From positions 1 to 48,810 of the forward strand of contig JAKAFX010000003.1 of NCBI GenBank assembly GCA_021817735.1: DNA of 48,810 nt, in the 5' to 3' direction. The translations under genes and the position numbers were made by a program. The notes below the pieces were generated by a model. It searched no databases. It was not told the DNA's origin and saw only the letters and a program-made list of their open reading frames with translations. Shown here one piece after another: positions 25,227 through 34,459 of the stretch (its first letter is position 1; each line of letters opens with the position of its first letter). Origin of the DNA: Thermoplasmata archaeon (GTDB lineage: Archaea; Thermoplasmatota; Thermoplasmata; Thermoplasmatales; Thermoplasmataceae).

Positions 25227-28058
25227 ATGAACGAGGAAGACGAGGCGTTCTGGCAGAAGAAATGGCAGGATTCAGCCATATTCTCTCCTGCGATAGACTC
25301 TGGCAAGGAAAAATTCTTCATCACGGTACCATGGCCATATGCCAACGGAGCGCTGCATGTCGGGCACGGACGTACCTATACTCTTGCTGACATAGTTGCC
25401 AGGTTCAAGCGAATGATGGGGTACAATGTTCTGTTTCCCATGGCGTTCCATCTGAGCGGAAGCCCTATCCTTGCCTTTGCTTCCAGGATAAAGGCAGGAG
25501 ACAAAGCAACGATTGACCTTTACAGGGATTACCTGAAGGAGTATGTCGGTACAAGTGAAGAAGTAGAAAGGCTGCTTTCAACATTCTCCGAACCCATGAA
25601 CATAGCTAACTACTTTTCAAAGAGAATCAGGACGGATTTTGAGAGGCTGGGGTTTTCCATAGACTGGTCAAGGGAGTTTACCTCAATCGATCCAGTATAC
25701 CAGGACTTCGTAAGATGGCAGTTCGTAAAACTGAAGGAGAAGGGGTTGATCAAGAACGGTAGCTACCCGATCCTGTACAGCATGGAAGATGAAAACCCCG
25801 TTGGGGAAGATGATATCAAGGATGGTGACACAGACAAGGTCACAATCGAGGAGTTCACGGCACTAAAGTTCCGCGGGGAAAAACATACGCTTCTGGCAGC
25901 TTCCGTTCGCCCTGAGACCATATTTGGGATAACAAATCTGTGGATTAGCCCAGATGAGTGCTATGTTAAATGCAATATGGGCCAAGAGGTTATCGTAGTC
26001 TCAAAAAACTCATATGAGAAGCTGAAGCTTCAAAAGGAAGGCATAAAACTGGCAGGAAGTGTGAGTAACTCGGATTTACTCAAAGACCAATATACAGTGC
26101 CGGTGACTGGGAAAAAGGTTAAAGCCTATGCAGCTGGGTTCGTGAATCCTGACAATGCAACTGGGGTCGTGTATTCCGTGCCTGGGCATGCAGTTTGGGA
26201 CTATGTTGCTGCAAGGGAAAAGAAAATTGGCGTAAACCCAGTTTCCATCATAGGATTTGGCAACAGGGAAAAAGTCACGGTCGAGGACCTCATTTCAAAG
26301 TATTCAATCAAGTCCACCTCTGACCGGGCACCCATAGAAGAAGCAACAAAGATCCTTTACCGGGAGGAATTCTACAGCGGTTGGATGGACTCTTCATGCG
26401 GAGTATATGCCGGCCTGAGCGTCAGGGAGGCTAGGGAGAGGATCAGGGCTGACTTGGCGGAAGAAAGGCTCGCATTCACATTCTACGAGAGTTCTCGGCC
26501 GGCAGAGACCCGGGGTGGATCAAAGGTTGTAGTTGCTGTGTTGAAAGACCAGTGGTTCATTGACTACTCTCCAGAAGACCTGAAGAAGAAATCACACAGG
26601 ATCATCGACTCGATGAAGATCTACCCTGATTACTACAGGCCGGCCCTCAATGAAGCCATTGATTGGCTTAAGGAAAGACCGTGTGCAAGAAGACGTACTC
26701 TGGGTACTCCTCTTCCATTTGATGAAAAGTGGATAATCGAGTCTCTTTCAGATTCTACTATATATCCAGCAGTATATACGAACTATGAACAGCTTCGAAC
26801 ACTGCATGAAAGGCTGGGGCATATTCCTCAAGAGGTTCTGGATTACATTTTCACTGGCAAGACAGATCAGAAGATAATTTCAATGCCCAAAGACATCAGG
26901 GAAATTATTTACGAAGCAAAAGAAAACCTTGACTACTGGTATGGGGTCGATATAAGGCTGACCGCCTACCCACACATCTCCAACCACCTTTCCTTCTATA
27001 TAATGAACCACGCCGCTGTTCTGGATCCAAAGTACAGTCCAAGAGGCTTGGTCATAGATGGACTGGTTACTTCAAACGGCTCAAAGATATCCAAGAGCAA
27101 AGGAAATGTAGTTACTCTTCTGGGGGTCGTCAGGAACCATTCTGCGGATCTATACCGGCTTTATGTTGCACTGGTTGCTGACCTTGCTTCGACCATGGAC
27201 TGGAATGACGATGACCTGTTATCAATCAAGAAAAAGTTCGACTCATTCATATCAATAATGGAGAATTTCAAGCCTGAGGAAAGCGGGCAAAGGGGTCCGA
27301 TCTACGGTTGGTTCTATTCTCGATTTATGCTCCATGCGTCACAATATCTGGAAAAAATGGAAACTTTTGACATCAGGACGGCCTTTATCCAGATATTTTA
27401 TGAAGTACTTAATGACTTAAAGTATCTCGAGAGGAGAGATGGGTACAGGAATTCTTCTATTTCAACTATCCTGAAAAGTTGGCTAATCATGCTCTCACCG
27501 GTGATCCCTCACACTGCTGAGAGGATTTGGAACAAATATGTCAAAAAATCCATGGTTAGCGCAGAGGTGCTGGATAGGGAATTTGCAGGATCTCTTGCAA
27601 AAAACATTATAGATGCCTATGGGCAGGACCTTGAAACTATTATACCGAACTGGAAGGAAATGATGAAAGATCCCCTGAAACTGGCCAAAACTATTGTGGA
27701 GGCAGAAGAATACCTCAATCAGGTGATTTCAGACATCAGGGAAATCATCAAAACAACTAAAATCAAGCCCAAAAGCATTGAGATCTTTACGGCAGGTGAA
27801 GAAGGCAGCGAGATCTCGAGCTTACTGCTTGCCAACAGGATCAATGAAGTTAAACCTGCATGGAAGAGATATATTGGCGAAGCAATGAAACTAAGGAAGA
27901 ACATTTCCATCAAGCCTTTTAGTGAATACGGGGTTCTGATAGGTAACAGGGAATATCTTTCCTCAAATTTCGATATAGATGTCATGATACAGAAACAGGG
28001 CCTGACTCCTGGAGAAAAGAACGCTTGGCCAGGAAGACCAAAGATAATCATAAAATGA
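25227..28058 (+). CDS. leuS: Leucyl-tRNA synthetase
   Basis: The 943-residue class I synthetase charges tRNA-Leu. HVGH at residues 44-47 in PWPYANGALHVGHGRTYT is the HIGH motif; KISKS at 620-624 is the KMSKS motif. The CP1 editing domain lies between, with KFRGEKHTLLAASVRPETIFG and the DWLKERPCARRRTLGTPLPF segment as in archaeal LeuRS. The C-terminal anticodon-binding and extension domains are complete. It follows pdaD by three bases. The ATG chosen is the first in frame after the pdaD stop. Confidence 0.97.
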   Translation: MNEEDEAFWQKKWQDSAIFSPAIDSGKEKFFITVPWPYANGALHVGHGRTYTLADIVARFKRMMGYNVLFPMAFHLSGSPILAFASRIKAGDKATIDLYRDYLKEYVGTSEEVERLLSTFSEPMNIANYFSKRIRTDFERLGFSIDWSREFTSIDPVYQDFVRWQFVKLKEKGLIKNGSYPILYSMEDENPVGEDDIKDGDTDKVTIEEFTALKFRGEKHTLLAASVRPETIFGITNLWISPDECYVKCNMGQEVIVVSKNSYEKLKLQKEGIKLAGSVSNSDLLKDQYTVPVTGKKVKAYAAGFVNPDNATGVVYSVPGHAVWDYVAAREKKIGVNPVSIIGFGNREKVTVEDLISKYSIKSTSDRAPIEEATKILYREEFYSGWMDSSCGVYAGLSVREARERIRADLAEERLAFTFYESSRPAETRGGSKVVVAVLKDQWFIDYSPEDLKKKSHRIIDSMKIYPDYYRPALNEAIDWLKERPCARRRTLGTPLPFDEKWIIESLSDSTIYPAVYTNYEQLRTLHERLGHIPQEVLDYIFTGKTDQKIISMPKDIREIIYEAKENLDYWYGVDIRLTAYPHISNHLSFYIMNHAAVLDPKYSPRGLVIDGLVTSNGSKISKSKGNVVTLLGVVRNHSADLYRLYVALVADLASTMDWNDDDLLSIKKKFDSFISIMENFKPEESGQRGPIYGWFYSRFMLHASQYLEKMETFDIRTAFIQIFYEVLNDLKYLERRDGYRNSSISTILKSWLIMLSPVIPHTAERIWNKYVKKSMVSAEVLDREFAGSLAKNIIDAYGQDLETIIPNWKEMMKDPLKLAKTIVEAEEYLNQVISDIREIIKTTKIKPKSIEIFTAGEEGSEISSLLLANRINEVKPAWKRYIGEAMKLRKNISIKPFSEYGVLIGNREYLSSNFDIDVMIQKQGLTPGEKNAWPGRPKIIIK

Positions 28059-28118
28059 TGCTTCGTCCGCCTCCATTTTTATCTCAATTATTACTGCAAT
28101 CAAATCTCAGCATGAATT

Positions 28119-28128
28119 AGATATAAAA
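28119..28128 (+). promoter_or_regulatory. TATA-like element of the aldolase-dehydrogenase gene
   Basis: AGATATAAAA is centred about 23 bases upstream of the ATG at 28147, in the gap after leuS. Confidence 0.5.
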
Positions 28129-28146
28129 TTCCAGGATGCCGTGACA

Positions 28147-30120
28147 ATGGAATCAGCCTGGAAGGATGTCAAGCTTGCAGATTACAGGGAAGAACGGGTA
28201 TACAGTTCGAGGCTCCTTGGAAGCGATAGCAACTTGGTGCTTCATGGTGGCGGAAATACGTCCGTAAAGACCGATGAGATTGACCATGCTGGCAGAAAAG
28301 TTAAAGTCCTCAGGGTAAAGGGTAGTGGATCAGATCTTGCGACCATTGAATGGAAAGGTTTCACCGGACTGAGAATGGATGACATGGAACTGGCCAGAGG
28401 CATATCATCGATGACCGATCAGGAGATGATGGACTATCTCAGGAAAAGCATGGTTGACCCATCTGAGCCTTCACCGTCAGTTGAGTCATTCCTTCATGCC
28501 TTCATTCCCTTTCGCTTTGTTGATCATAGTCACTCCGACGCAATACTTTCCATAACTAATACCAATATCACAGAAAGGGAGATTACGGAAATCTTCAGGA
28601 ATGTCCTTGTGGTTCCTTACATCCCGCCCGGGTTCAAGCTTGCTAAGGCACTGCTCAAACTGATCGAGAACATGCCTTCAGGAACTGAGGGGATAATTCT
28701 CTCAAAGCACGGTCTTTTCACATTCGGTGATACAGCCAGGGAAAGCTATGAGCGTCATGTCAAGATCGTTACCATCGCTGAGCAGTATGCTGCAAGAAAA
28801 TCTAAAATTCCTTTTCTTAACAGGATCACCGACAGGATCGATCCCGATCCTGTTGTAAAGAGTCTTCCTGTGCTTCGGGGAATCCTCTCTCGGACCAGGA
28901 AGAAGGTGCTGAGAGTAGATAACGAAAAGTTTGCTTTGGAGTACGCATGTTCTGAAGAGGCCAAGATCTTTCGGAACCACGGTCCTGCGACACCGGACAT
29001 GCTGATTCGAACAAAATATGACTATCTCTATGTCGAGAGAATGGATGATCTAGAAAAAGGAATTGAGGACTTCGTCGGGGCCTACAAATCAGACTACGCG
29101 AAGTATGTTAGTGCTTATCCAATGCATGATCCGTTTCCAGCGGTCATTGTCGTTAAAGGTTTTGGACTTATTACTGCAGGCATCTCCATAAAGGAGGCTG
29201 ATATTATTCATGATCAGGCCCTCCACACTTTCAAGGTGAACTGCACTGCGAAGCAAATCGCAATGCCAGAATTTATTACTAAAAGGGAAGCATTTGAGAT
29301 GGAATATTGGCCTCTTGAAGAAGCGAAGCTGAAAAAGGCCGTATACAGGAAGTTGCAGGGATCCATCAGCATCGTGACCGGGTGCGCCAGCGGAATTGGT
29401 GCAGAGGCAGCTTCTGAGCTTGCCAGGAACGGTTCATTAGTGATTGCGGTCGATAAGGATCCATCTGTAAAGAATATGTTCGATTCCCTCCCAGGAGAGG
29501 TATCTGGCAGCATCTTCCCATATGAGGCGGACATCTCCCGGGAAGAGTCGGTAAAAGACATCTACAACTACGTCAGGAAACAGTTTGGAGGTGTTGACGT
29601 CCTCTTTAACAACGCTGGAATACTCAGGACCTCTTTCATAGAAGAAACTGACATTGAGTCGGTGGAACTGAGCTTCAAGGTGAACTCTCTTGGGGCATTC
29701 CTGCTTACCAAAGAGGCTTTCATCATAATGAAGGAGCAGAAACTTGGAGGAAACATTGTTTTCAACATTACAAAGAACCTTACTAACCCTGGTCCAGGAA
29801 TGCTGCCTTATGGGGCTTCCAAGGCGTTCGCAGCTCATATCTGCCATTACGTGGCAAAGGAGGGTGGGCCATATGGAATAAGGGCCAATATCATCAATCC
29901 AGACAAGATATTCAAAAATTCCAGGATATGGGCAGACGGAGTACTGGAAAAGCGTGCAGCAGCAAAACACCAGACCGTGGACGAATACAAGAGATCAAAT
30001 CTCCTTCGAGTGGAGGTTTTGCCTGAACACGTAGCAAAGGTTCTTGTTGCACTGCTCGACAATGATGTTTTTGGAGCCACAACAGATGCAATGATCCCTG
30101 TGGACGGCGGAATTGTATAG
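28147..30120 (+). CDS. Class II aldolase / short-chain dehydrogenase fusion
   Basis: A 657-residue two-domain protein like the RhaD-type bifunctional aldolase/alcohol dehydrogenases. The N-terminal part (about residues 1-390) has the class II aldolase pattern: NLVLHGGGNTSVK, DHSHSDAILS (zinc histidines) and LSKHGLFTFG. The C-terminal part (about 410-657) is a short-chain dehydrogenase: VTGCASGIGAEAASEL, NNAGIL, and the catalytic YGASK. The SDR serine position is occupied by the NITKN segment, as I recall for this subfamily. It may cleave a sugar phosphate such as rhamnulose-1-phosphate and reduce or oxidize the product; the actual substrate is unknown. A GTG at 28141 is an alternative start. 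Confidence 0.85.
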   Translation: MESAWKDVKLADYREERVYSSRLLGSDSNLVLHGGGNTSVKTDEIDHAGRKVKVLRVKGSGSDLATIEWKGFTGLRMDDMELARGISSMTDQEMMDYLRKSMVDPSEPSPSVESFLHAFIPFRFVDHSHSDAILSITNTNITEREITEIFRNVLVVPYIPPGFKLAKALLKLIENMPSGTEGIILSKHGLFTFGDTARESYERHVKIVTIAEQYAARKSKIPFLNRITDRIDPDPVVKSLPVLRGILSRTRKKVLRVDNEKFALEYACSEEAKIFRNHGPATPDMLIRTKYDYLYVERMDDLEKGIEDFVGAYKSDYAKYVSAYPMHDPFPAVIVVKGFGLITAGISIKEADIIHDQALHTFKVNCTAKQIAMPEFITKREAFEMEYWPLEEAKLKKAVYRKLQGSISIVTGCASGIGAEAASELARNGSLVIAVDKDPSVKNMFDSLPGEVSGSIFPYEADISREESVKDIYNYVRKQFGGVDVLFNNAGILRTSFIEETDIESVELSFKVNSLGAFLLTKEAFIIMKEQKLGGNIVFNITKNLTNPGPGMLPYGASKAFAAHICHYVAKEGGPYGIRANIINPDKIFKNSRIWADGVLEKRAAAKHQTVDEYKRSNLLRVEVLPEHVAKVLVALLDNDVFGATTDAMIPVDGGIV

Positions 30121-31083
30121 TCAGATGAACTGTGTAATCACCTTTGTAAGCTTGAAGTCGATGCCAAACTCTCGAAAATCGCGGCTGGCGAGAAGGCCAG
30201 CCTTCAAGTTCCTGACTTTCTTCAGGCTCCCTGCTCTTGCATCCATCAAGAGGGAGAAGAGGTCCTCGAAATAGCCAATCTCCTTTCTTACGCAGGCCAT
30301 GTAAGCCTTCTCCACGGATTCAGGGTCTGAATGTCGGCTGACTGCGTTAAAGAAGCATTCTGCAGTTTTTATTGAAGGCATTATTCCCTCTCCGGTAATT
30401 GGAGATACCGCACCTATTGCTTCCCCAATCCCAAATATTTTGTCCTTCCTTACTTCATCAAACAGGGGCTTGAGTCTTATTCTCCTTCCAGTGACCAATA
30501 TATGATCACGTTTTCCCAGCTCCCTGTCTATGATTTCCAGGGAAGGTGAACCGGCTCCTATGTGCCAACGGTTTCTTAGGGGGAACTCCCAGTAGTACCC
30601 GTTTCCTCCTTGGAAGTACTTAAAGTAGAAATCCTTGTGTTCGGCAGTATTGCAGAGGTACTCTTTGGCGATCATGGTAAAGTCATCAAGCGGAGGACCC
30701 AGAAGAGATCTTGAAATTCCGGTAGCATCCACGGTAAAATCACCCAAGGCAGTTTGTAGATGGCGGTTTTCAAGGGGCATTCCGACAAGAAGGTCGTTTA
30801 TAAGCTTGTTCTTGTCCACAGTGCCCAGGCCAATAGATTTGAAATGATAGCTTCTGTCGGATGAGGCAATCTCTATATCTCTGGCTTCGGACTGTACATA
30901 TTCATCAAGATCAATTCCGACCTTTTGGAGGTAGTTCCGCATGGAATGGAGGTTAACTGCATATCCACACGGTAGATAGAAATCCGATCTCCTTGGTTCA
31001 TACCCTACCACTTCCATACCCTCGCCGAATAACCTTCTCAGCAGATATGATCCGGAGACACCCAGGCCGGCAATGGAAATCAA
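30121..31083 (-). CDS. Geranylgeranyl reductase family FAD-dependent oxidoreductase
   Basis: A 320-residue flavoprotein. The FAD-binding ISIAGLGVSGSYLLRRL at the N-terminus, the YYWEFPLRNRWHIGAG segment and the GEAIGAVSPITGEGIMPS motif are characteristic of geranylgeranyl/digeranylgeranylglycerophospholipid reductases, which saturate isoprenoid chains of archaeal lipids. It is shorter than the canonical enzymes (about 390-400 residues), so the substrate may differ. TTG at 31083 is preceded by GGTGA. It converges with the aldolase fusion, their stops directly adjoining, and is divergent from truA. Together with tes it hints at a lipid role, though the genes are 6 kb apart. Confidence 0.78.
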   Translation of the reverse strand: MISIAGLGVSGSYLLRRLFGEGMEVVGYEPRRSDFYLPCGYAVNLHSMRNYLQKVGIDLDEYVQSEARDIEIASSDRSYHFKSIGLGTVDKNKLINDLLVGMPLENRHLQTALGDFTVDATGISRSLLGPPLDDFTMIAKEYLCNTAEHKDFYFKYFQGGNGYYWEFPLRNRWHIGAGSPSLEIIDRELGKRDHILVTGRRIRLKPLFDEVRKDKIFGIGEAIGAVSPITGEGIMPSIKTAECFFNAVSRHSDPESVEKAYMACVRKEIGYFEDLFSLLMDARAGSLKKVRNLKAGLLASRDFREFGIDFKLTKVITQFI

Positions 31084-31120
31084 TTTATCACCTGTTGGGC
31101 GCTATAGCACTGTGAAGATA

Positions 31121-31885
31121 ATGAAACATCTCATTAAGATTGCCTACGATGGAAGCGGTTTTACGGGATACCAAAAAGGAAACGGATCGAGAAGCGTTGA
31201 GGATTGTATTATTAGGTCTCTTGCAGAAAGTGGGATAATATGCAGCATTCGGTCTGCTGGCAGGACAGACAGGGGGGTAAGTGCTATTTCCAATTGCATC
31301 GAGGTTGTTTCGGATGCATCCGCTGGTGCCATCACAGGTATTCTGGGATCGAGGTATGACGACCTATTCCCCGTAGCCCATGCATATGTGGAGGATAACT
31401 TCAATGTCAGGCATTGTGATACCAAATGGTACAGATATATTGTTGACGGAAAAGTGGATATTCCTGTTCTGGAGAAAGTCCTGAAGAAATTCCAGGGGAC
31501 ACATGACTTCCGAAATTTCTGCCGCAGGGATGAGAGAAACACAGTAAGGACAATCGATTCGATTGAAGTGTTGTCATTAAATGGGCAAGTTGCAGTAGAC
31601 TTTCATGGTCAGAGTTTTGTATGGCAACAAATCAGGACAATCATGGGATACGCGCTTGAAATTGCCAAGACCGGAGGCATTAATCAGGATCCTTTCTCGG
31701 GGAATGAGAGATACGGAAAACCAGCGCCACCAGAAAATCTCATCCTGATGGATGTTGTCTATCATAACGTGGAATTCAGGAAATTCAGGAGCCCTTCAAT
31801 GTTGAAGAGAATTGACCGGCTTCTTACGCGTGCAATGAGAAGGCAGTTTCTAATGTCAAACATATTGCAATTGGTTGAAAAATGA
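31121..31885 (+). CDS. truA: tRNA pseudouridine synthase TruA
   Basis: A 254-residue pseudouridine synthase acting on the anticodon arm (positions 38-40 in the bacterial enzyme). The catalytic aspartate is in SAGRTDRGVSA; IKIAYDGSGFTGYQ opens the protein and WQQIRTIMGYALEIAKTG is a typical C-terminal segment. The frame is open back to an ATG at 31073 but family members start at MKHLIKIAYDG, so the ATG at 31121 is chosen. It is divergent from the reductase gene. Confidence 0.92.
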   Translation: MKHLIKIAYDGSGFTGYQKGNGSRSVEDCIIRSLAESGIICSIRSAGRTDRGVSAISNCIEVVSDASAGAITGILGSRYDDLFPVAHAYVEDNFNVRHCDTKWYRYIVDGKVDIPVLEKVLKKFQGTHDFRNFCRRDERNTVRTIDSIEVLSLNGQVAVDFHGQSFVWQQIRTIMGYALEIAKTGGINQDPFSGNERYGKPAPPENLILMDVVYHNVEFRKFRSPSMLKRIDRLLTRAMRRQFLMSNILQLVEK

Positions 31886-31989
31886 ATTTCAGGCTTGTGG
31901 AAATGCCCATTGTTCTTTAGAGATGATGCAATGTTACATGCAACCGAATTTGCGCGAATGAAATGGTAGAGTAAAGAGGTAATCATCGG

Positions 31990-33756
31990 ATGAAGTTTGC
32001 AGAGGTATCGGAAACATTCGAGGAAATGACCCGGACAACGAAAAGGCTTGAACTAAGCGCTCTCCTCTCTGGTCTCTTCAGGAAGGCGGGCGACGATCTC
32101 AAGACAATATGTTATTTGTTGGAAGGAAAACTGCTGCCAGACTACTTTGGGCTGGAAACCGGCATGTCGGATAAGTTAATCCTGGAGGCACTTTCAAAGG
32201 AATATGGGATTCAGAAGCCAGATCTCGAAAGACAGTTCGCGAAGCTCGGAGACCTTGGCACCCTGGCTGAATCACTGGGCGCACACAGGGTGCAGTCAGG
32301 GTTATTTGCAAGTGACCTCACCGTGTCAACGGTTTATTCTACTTTTATGAAAATCGCAGAAACCAGTGGGAAGGGCAGTGTTTCGCAGAGGATAGGTCTT
32401 TTTGAACGCCTCATAAGGAATTCTACACCACTTGAGGCAAAGTACATCACCAGGATCCTCACCGGGAAACTGAGGCTGGGAGTATCTGACTCGACTATAC
32501 TGAAGGCACTTTGCGAGGCATTCGCGTCTCCTGAGGACGCGGAGCAGATCGAGATAGCATTCAACTTCCATCCCGATATGGGACTGATCGCTGAGATGTT
32601 GAGGGATGGCAAGTTGAGTGAGATTAAGAGAGCCGGCCCTGACCTTATGATACCTGCAAAGGTCATGCTTGCAGAACGTTTGCCTTCTCTTTCAGAAATC
32701 CTGGAAAAGATGGGTGGCAGGGCTGCGTTTGAATACAAGTACGACGGGATGAGGGTCCAGATCCACAAGAAGGGAGACTTAGTAAAGATATTCTCCAGAG
32801 GAAGTGAAGAAACCACGCCTAATTTCCCTGACATAGTCAAGGCAACGGTCAAGACTTTTCCCGGCAAGGATCTAATCATCGACGGTGAAGCTGTTCCCTT
32901 CAATCCTGAGACCGGAGAAATGTACCCATTCCAGGTGGTTTCACAGCGTAGAGGGCGTATATATAATCTTGACGAGATGAGCAAGGACATACCTCTTACA
33001 ATCTTCCTGTTCGATATACTCTATCTTAACGGGAAGTCAACCGTGATGGAGAGCTATCCGCAGCGAAGGGAACTCCTTGGTTCAACGTTCATTGAAAACG
33101 ACCAGTTCAAGCTTGCAACTGCCCTCGTGTCATCAGAAATAAAGGAAATAGAGTCGTTCTTCGAGAGGGCTATTTCGGATGGATGCGAGGGAATCGTCGC
33201 TAAGAACGTTAGCGAGGCGTCTACTTACAGGGCTGGAGCAAGGGGATGGCTATGGATAAAGTTCAAGAGAGATTACCGGAAGGAACTGGGCGATTCTCTT
33301 GATCTTGTTGTAGTCGGTGCGTTCAGCGGCCATGGAAGAAGGAAGGGCACCTATGGCGCATTGCTTCTTGCCAGCTATAACTCTGATGAGGATGTCTTTG
33401 AAAGCGTCTGCAAACTTGGCACTGGATTCAAGGACGAGGTCCTGTTCAGCCTGCCGCGGATGATGGAAACCTTTTTGGTGAAGGATAAGCCGCCACGAGT
33501 AACTTCCGGGCTTGTCCCGGACTACTGGATATATCCGTCATTGGTACTTGAGGTGGTAGGTGCAGAGATAACAATAAGTCCAGTGCACAACTGCGCTTTC
33601 GGAAAACTTGCCCCTGATGCAGGGCTTGCACTAAGGTTTCCACGATTTACAGGTCGCTTCAGGGATGACAAGAAACCAGAGGATGCAACCTCTACCCAAG
33701 AGATAATTGAAATGTACCAAAACCAGAAAAAAACATTGGAAAGGACCCAGGCCTGA
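31990..33756 (+). CDS. lig: ATP-dependent DNA ligase
   Basis: A 588-residue ligase. The adenylated lysine is K250 in EYKYDGMRVQIH (motif I, KxDGxR); other family segments are LIDGEAVPFN (motif III), FLFDILYLNG (IIIa), DGCEGIVAKN (IV), and WLWIKFKRDY (V). The N-terminal helical DNA-binding domain is complete. It seals nicks in replication and repair. GAGGT (31975-31979) lies ten bases upstream of the ATG. The SSB-like gene converges from the other side 16 bases downstream, so replication genes cluster here. Confidence 0.97.
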   Translation: MKFAEVSETFEEMTRTTKRLELSALLSGLFRKAGDDLKTICYLLEGKLLPDYFGLETGMSDKLILEALSKEYGIQKPDLERQFAKLGDLGTLAESLGAHRVQSGLFASDLTVSTVYSTFMKIAETSGKGSVSQRIGLFERLIRNSTPLEAKYITRILTGKLRLGVSDSTILKALCEAFASPEDAEQIEIAFNFHPDMGLIAEMLRDGKLSEIKRAGPDLMIPAKVMLAERLPSLSEILEKMGGRAAFEYKYDGMRVQIHKKGDLVKIFSRGSEETTPNFPDIVKATVKTFPGKDLIIDGEAVPFNPETGEMYPFQVVSQRRGRIYNLDEMSKDIPLTIFLFDILYLNGKSTVMESYPQRRELLGSTFIENDQFKLATALVSSEIKEIESFFERAISDGCEGIVAKNVSEASTYRAGARGWLWIKFKRDYRKELGDSLDLVVVGAFSGHGRRKGTYGALLLASYNSDEDVFESVCKLGTGFKDEVLFSLPRMMETFLVKDKPPRVTSGLVPDYWIYPSLVLEVVGAEITISPVHNCAFGKLAPDAGLALRFPRFTGRFRDDKKPEDATSTQEIIEMYQNQKKTLERTQA

Positions 33757-33772
33757 GTCCTTCCATTATGGT

Positions 33773-34270
33773 TTAATCGTCTGAATGGCCAGAAGAGTCT
33801 CCGCCCCTAGAGCGACCTCTGTCGCCATAGCCGGATCCGCCCCTTCTGTATCCGCCACCGCCGCCACTTCCGCCGAAGTTTCCTCCACGCTTGTAGTAGC
33901 CCGGTCTGTACTGGTTTTCGTACTCTTTCTCGCTCATGTCGAGGCTCTCATTGACTTCCTTGATCTCTTCGGTTCCAGGGTTGAGTGAGCCGTACTTCCC
34001 GACATTGAGTCTCATGTGTCCCCTTACAAGGGATATGTAACCATTGTCGATATAAACTGTGCCAAGGTCCTTAGCCTGGTCTATTTGGTCTCCCCACAGT
34101 GACAGGATAATCTTTCCGGTTTCATCACCGACGACTACTTCTGACACTGTCTTCTCTTCACCGAATCTCGTGGTTATGGCTTTTGCTTCTCCGACCGATA
34201 ATACCTTTCCCAGAACATTTACTCTCCTGGAGGAAGGTGTAAGGTCTTTAATTTTTGTGGCGCCTTCCAT
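33773..34270 (-). CDS. ssb: OB-fold single-stranded DNA-binding protein
   Basis: A 165-residue protein with an N-terminal OB-fold (KIKDLTPSSRRVNVLGKVLS, and VVGDETGKIILSLWGDQ) like the SSB/RPA-like proteins of archaea such as Sulfolobus. The C-terminal third is a glycine- and arginine-rich, disordered-looking tail (NFGGSGGGGGYRRGG) ending in acidic SDD, like the acidic tip that recruits partners in bacterial and crenarchaeal SSBs. It would protect single-stranded DNA. It is convergent with the DNA ligase gene. Its ATG start has GAAGGAAGT upstream. Confidence 0.82.
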   Translation of the reverse strand: MEGATKIKDLTPSSRRVNVLGKVLSVGEAKAITTRFGEEKTVSEVVVGDETGKIILSLWGDQIDQAKDLGTVYIDNGYISLVRGHMRLNVGKYGSLNPGTEEIKEVNESLDMSEKEYENQYRPGYYKRGGNFGGSGGGGGYRRGGSGYGDRGRSRGGDSSGHSDD

Positions 34271-34428
34271 CTTATTACTTCCTTCGTCTTGGTAAAAGAC
34301 AATGCTTCATTTATTATTGCTATTTAAGGTTGTTGTGGCAGAATACAGAATATATTGCCGGATGTAAACTTTGGCCTGAGTTGATTTTCGGAAGAATGAT
34401 TCATATTTTGGTTGGGTAATCTCTGGGA

Positions 34429-34437
34429 AAGTATATG
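34429..34437 (+). promoter_or_regulatory. TATA-like element of the SDR gene
   Basis: AAGTATATG is centred about 27 bases upstream of the ATG at 34460 and supports that start over the TTG at 34412. Confidence 0.45.
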
Positions 34438-34459
34438 TCCTGTATCTGAATTGAACCGG

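Noticed and set aside
31096-31106. GCTATAGC as a shared bidirectional TATA box of truA and the reductase gene
   Set aside because: Distances to both starts (about 18-20 bases) are shorter than those seen for other genes here.
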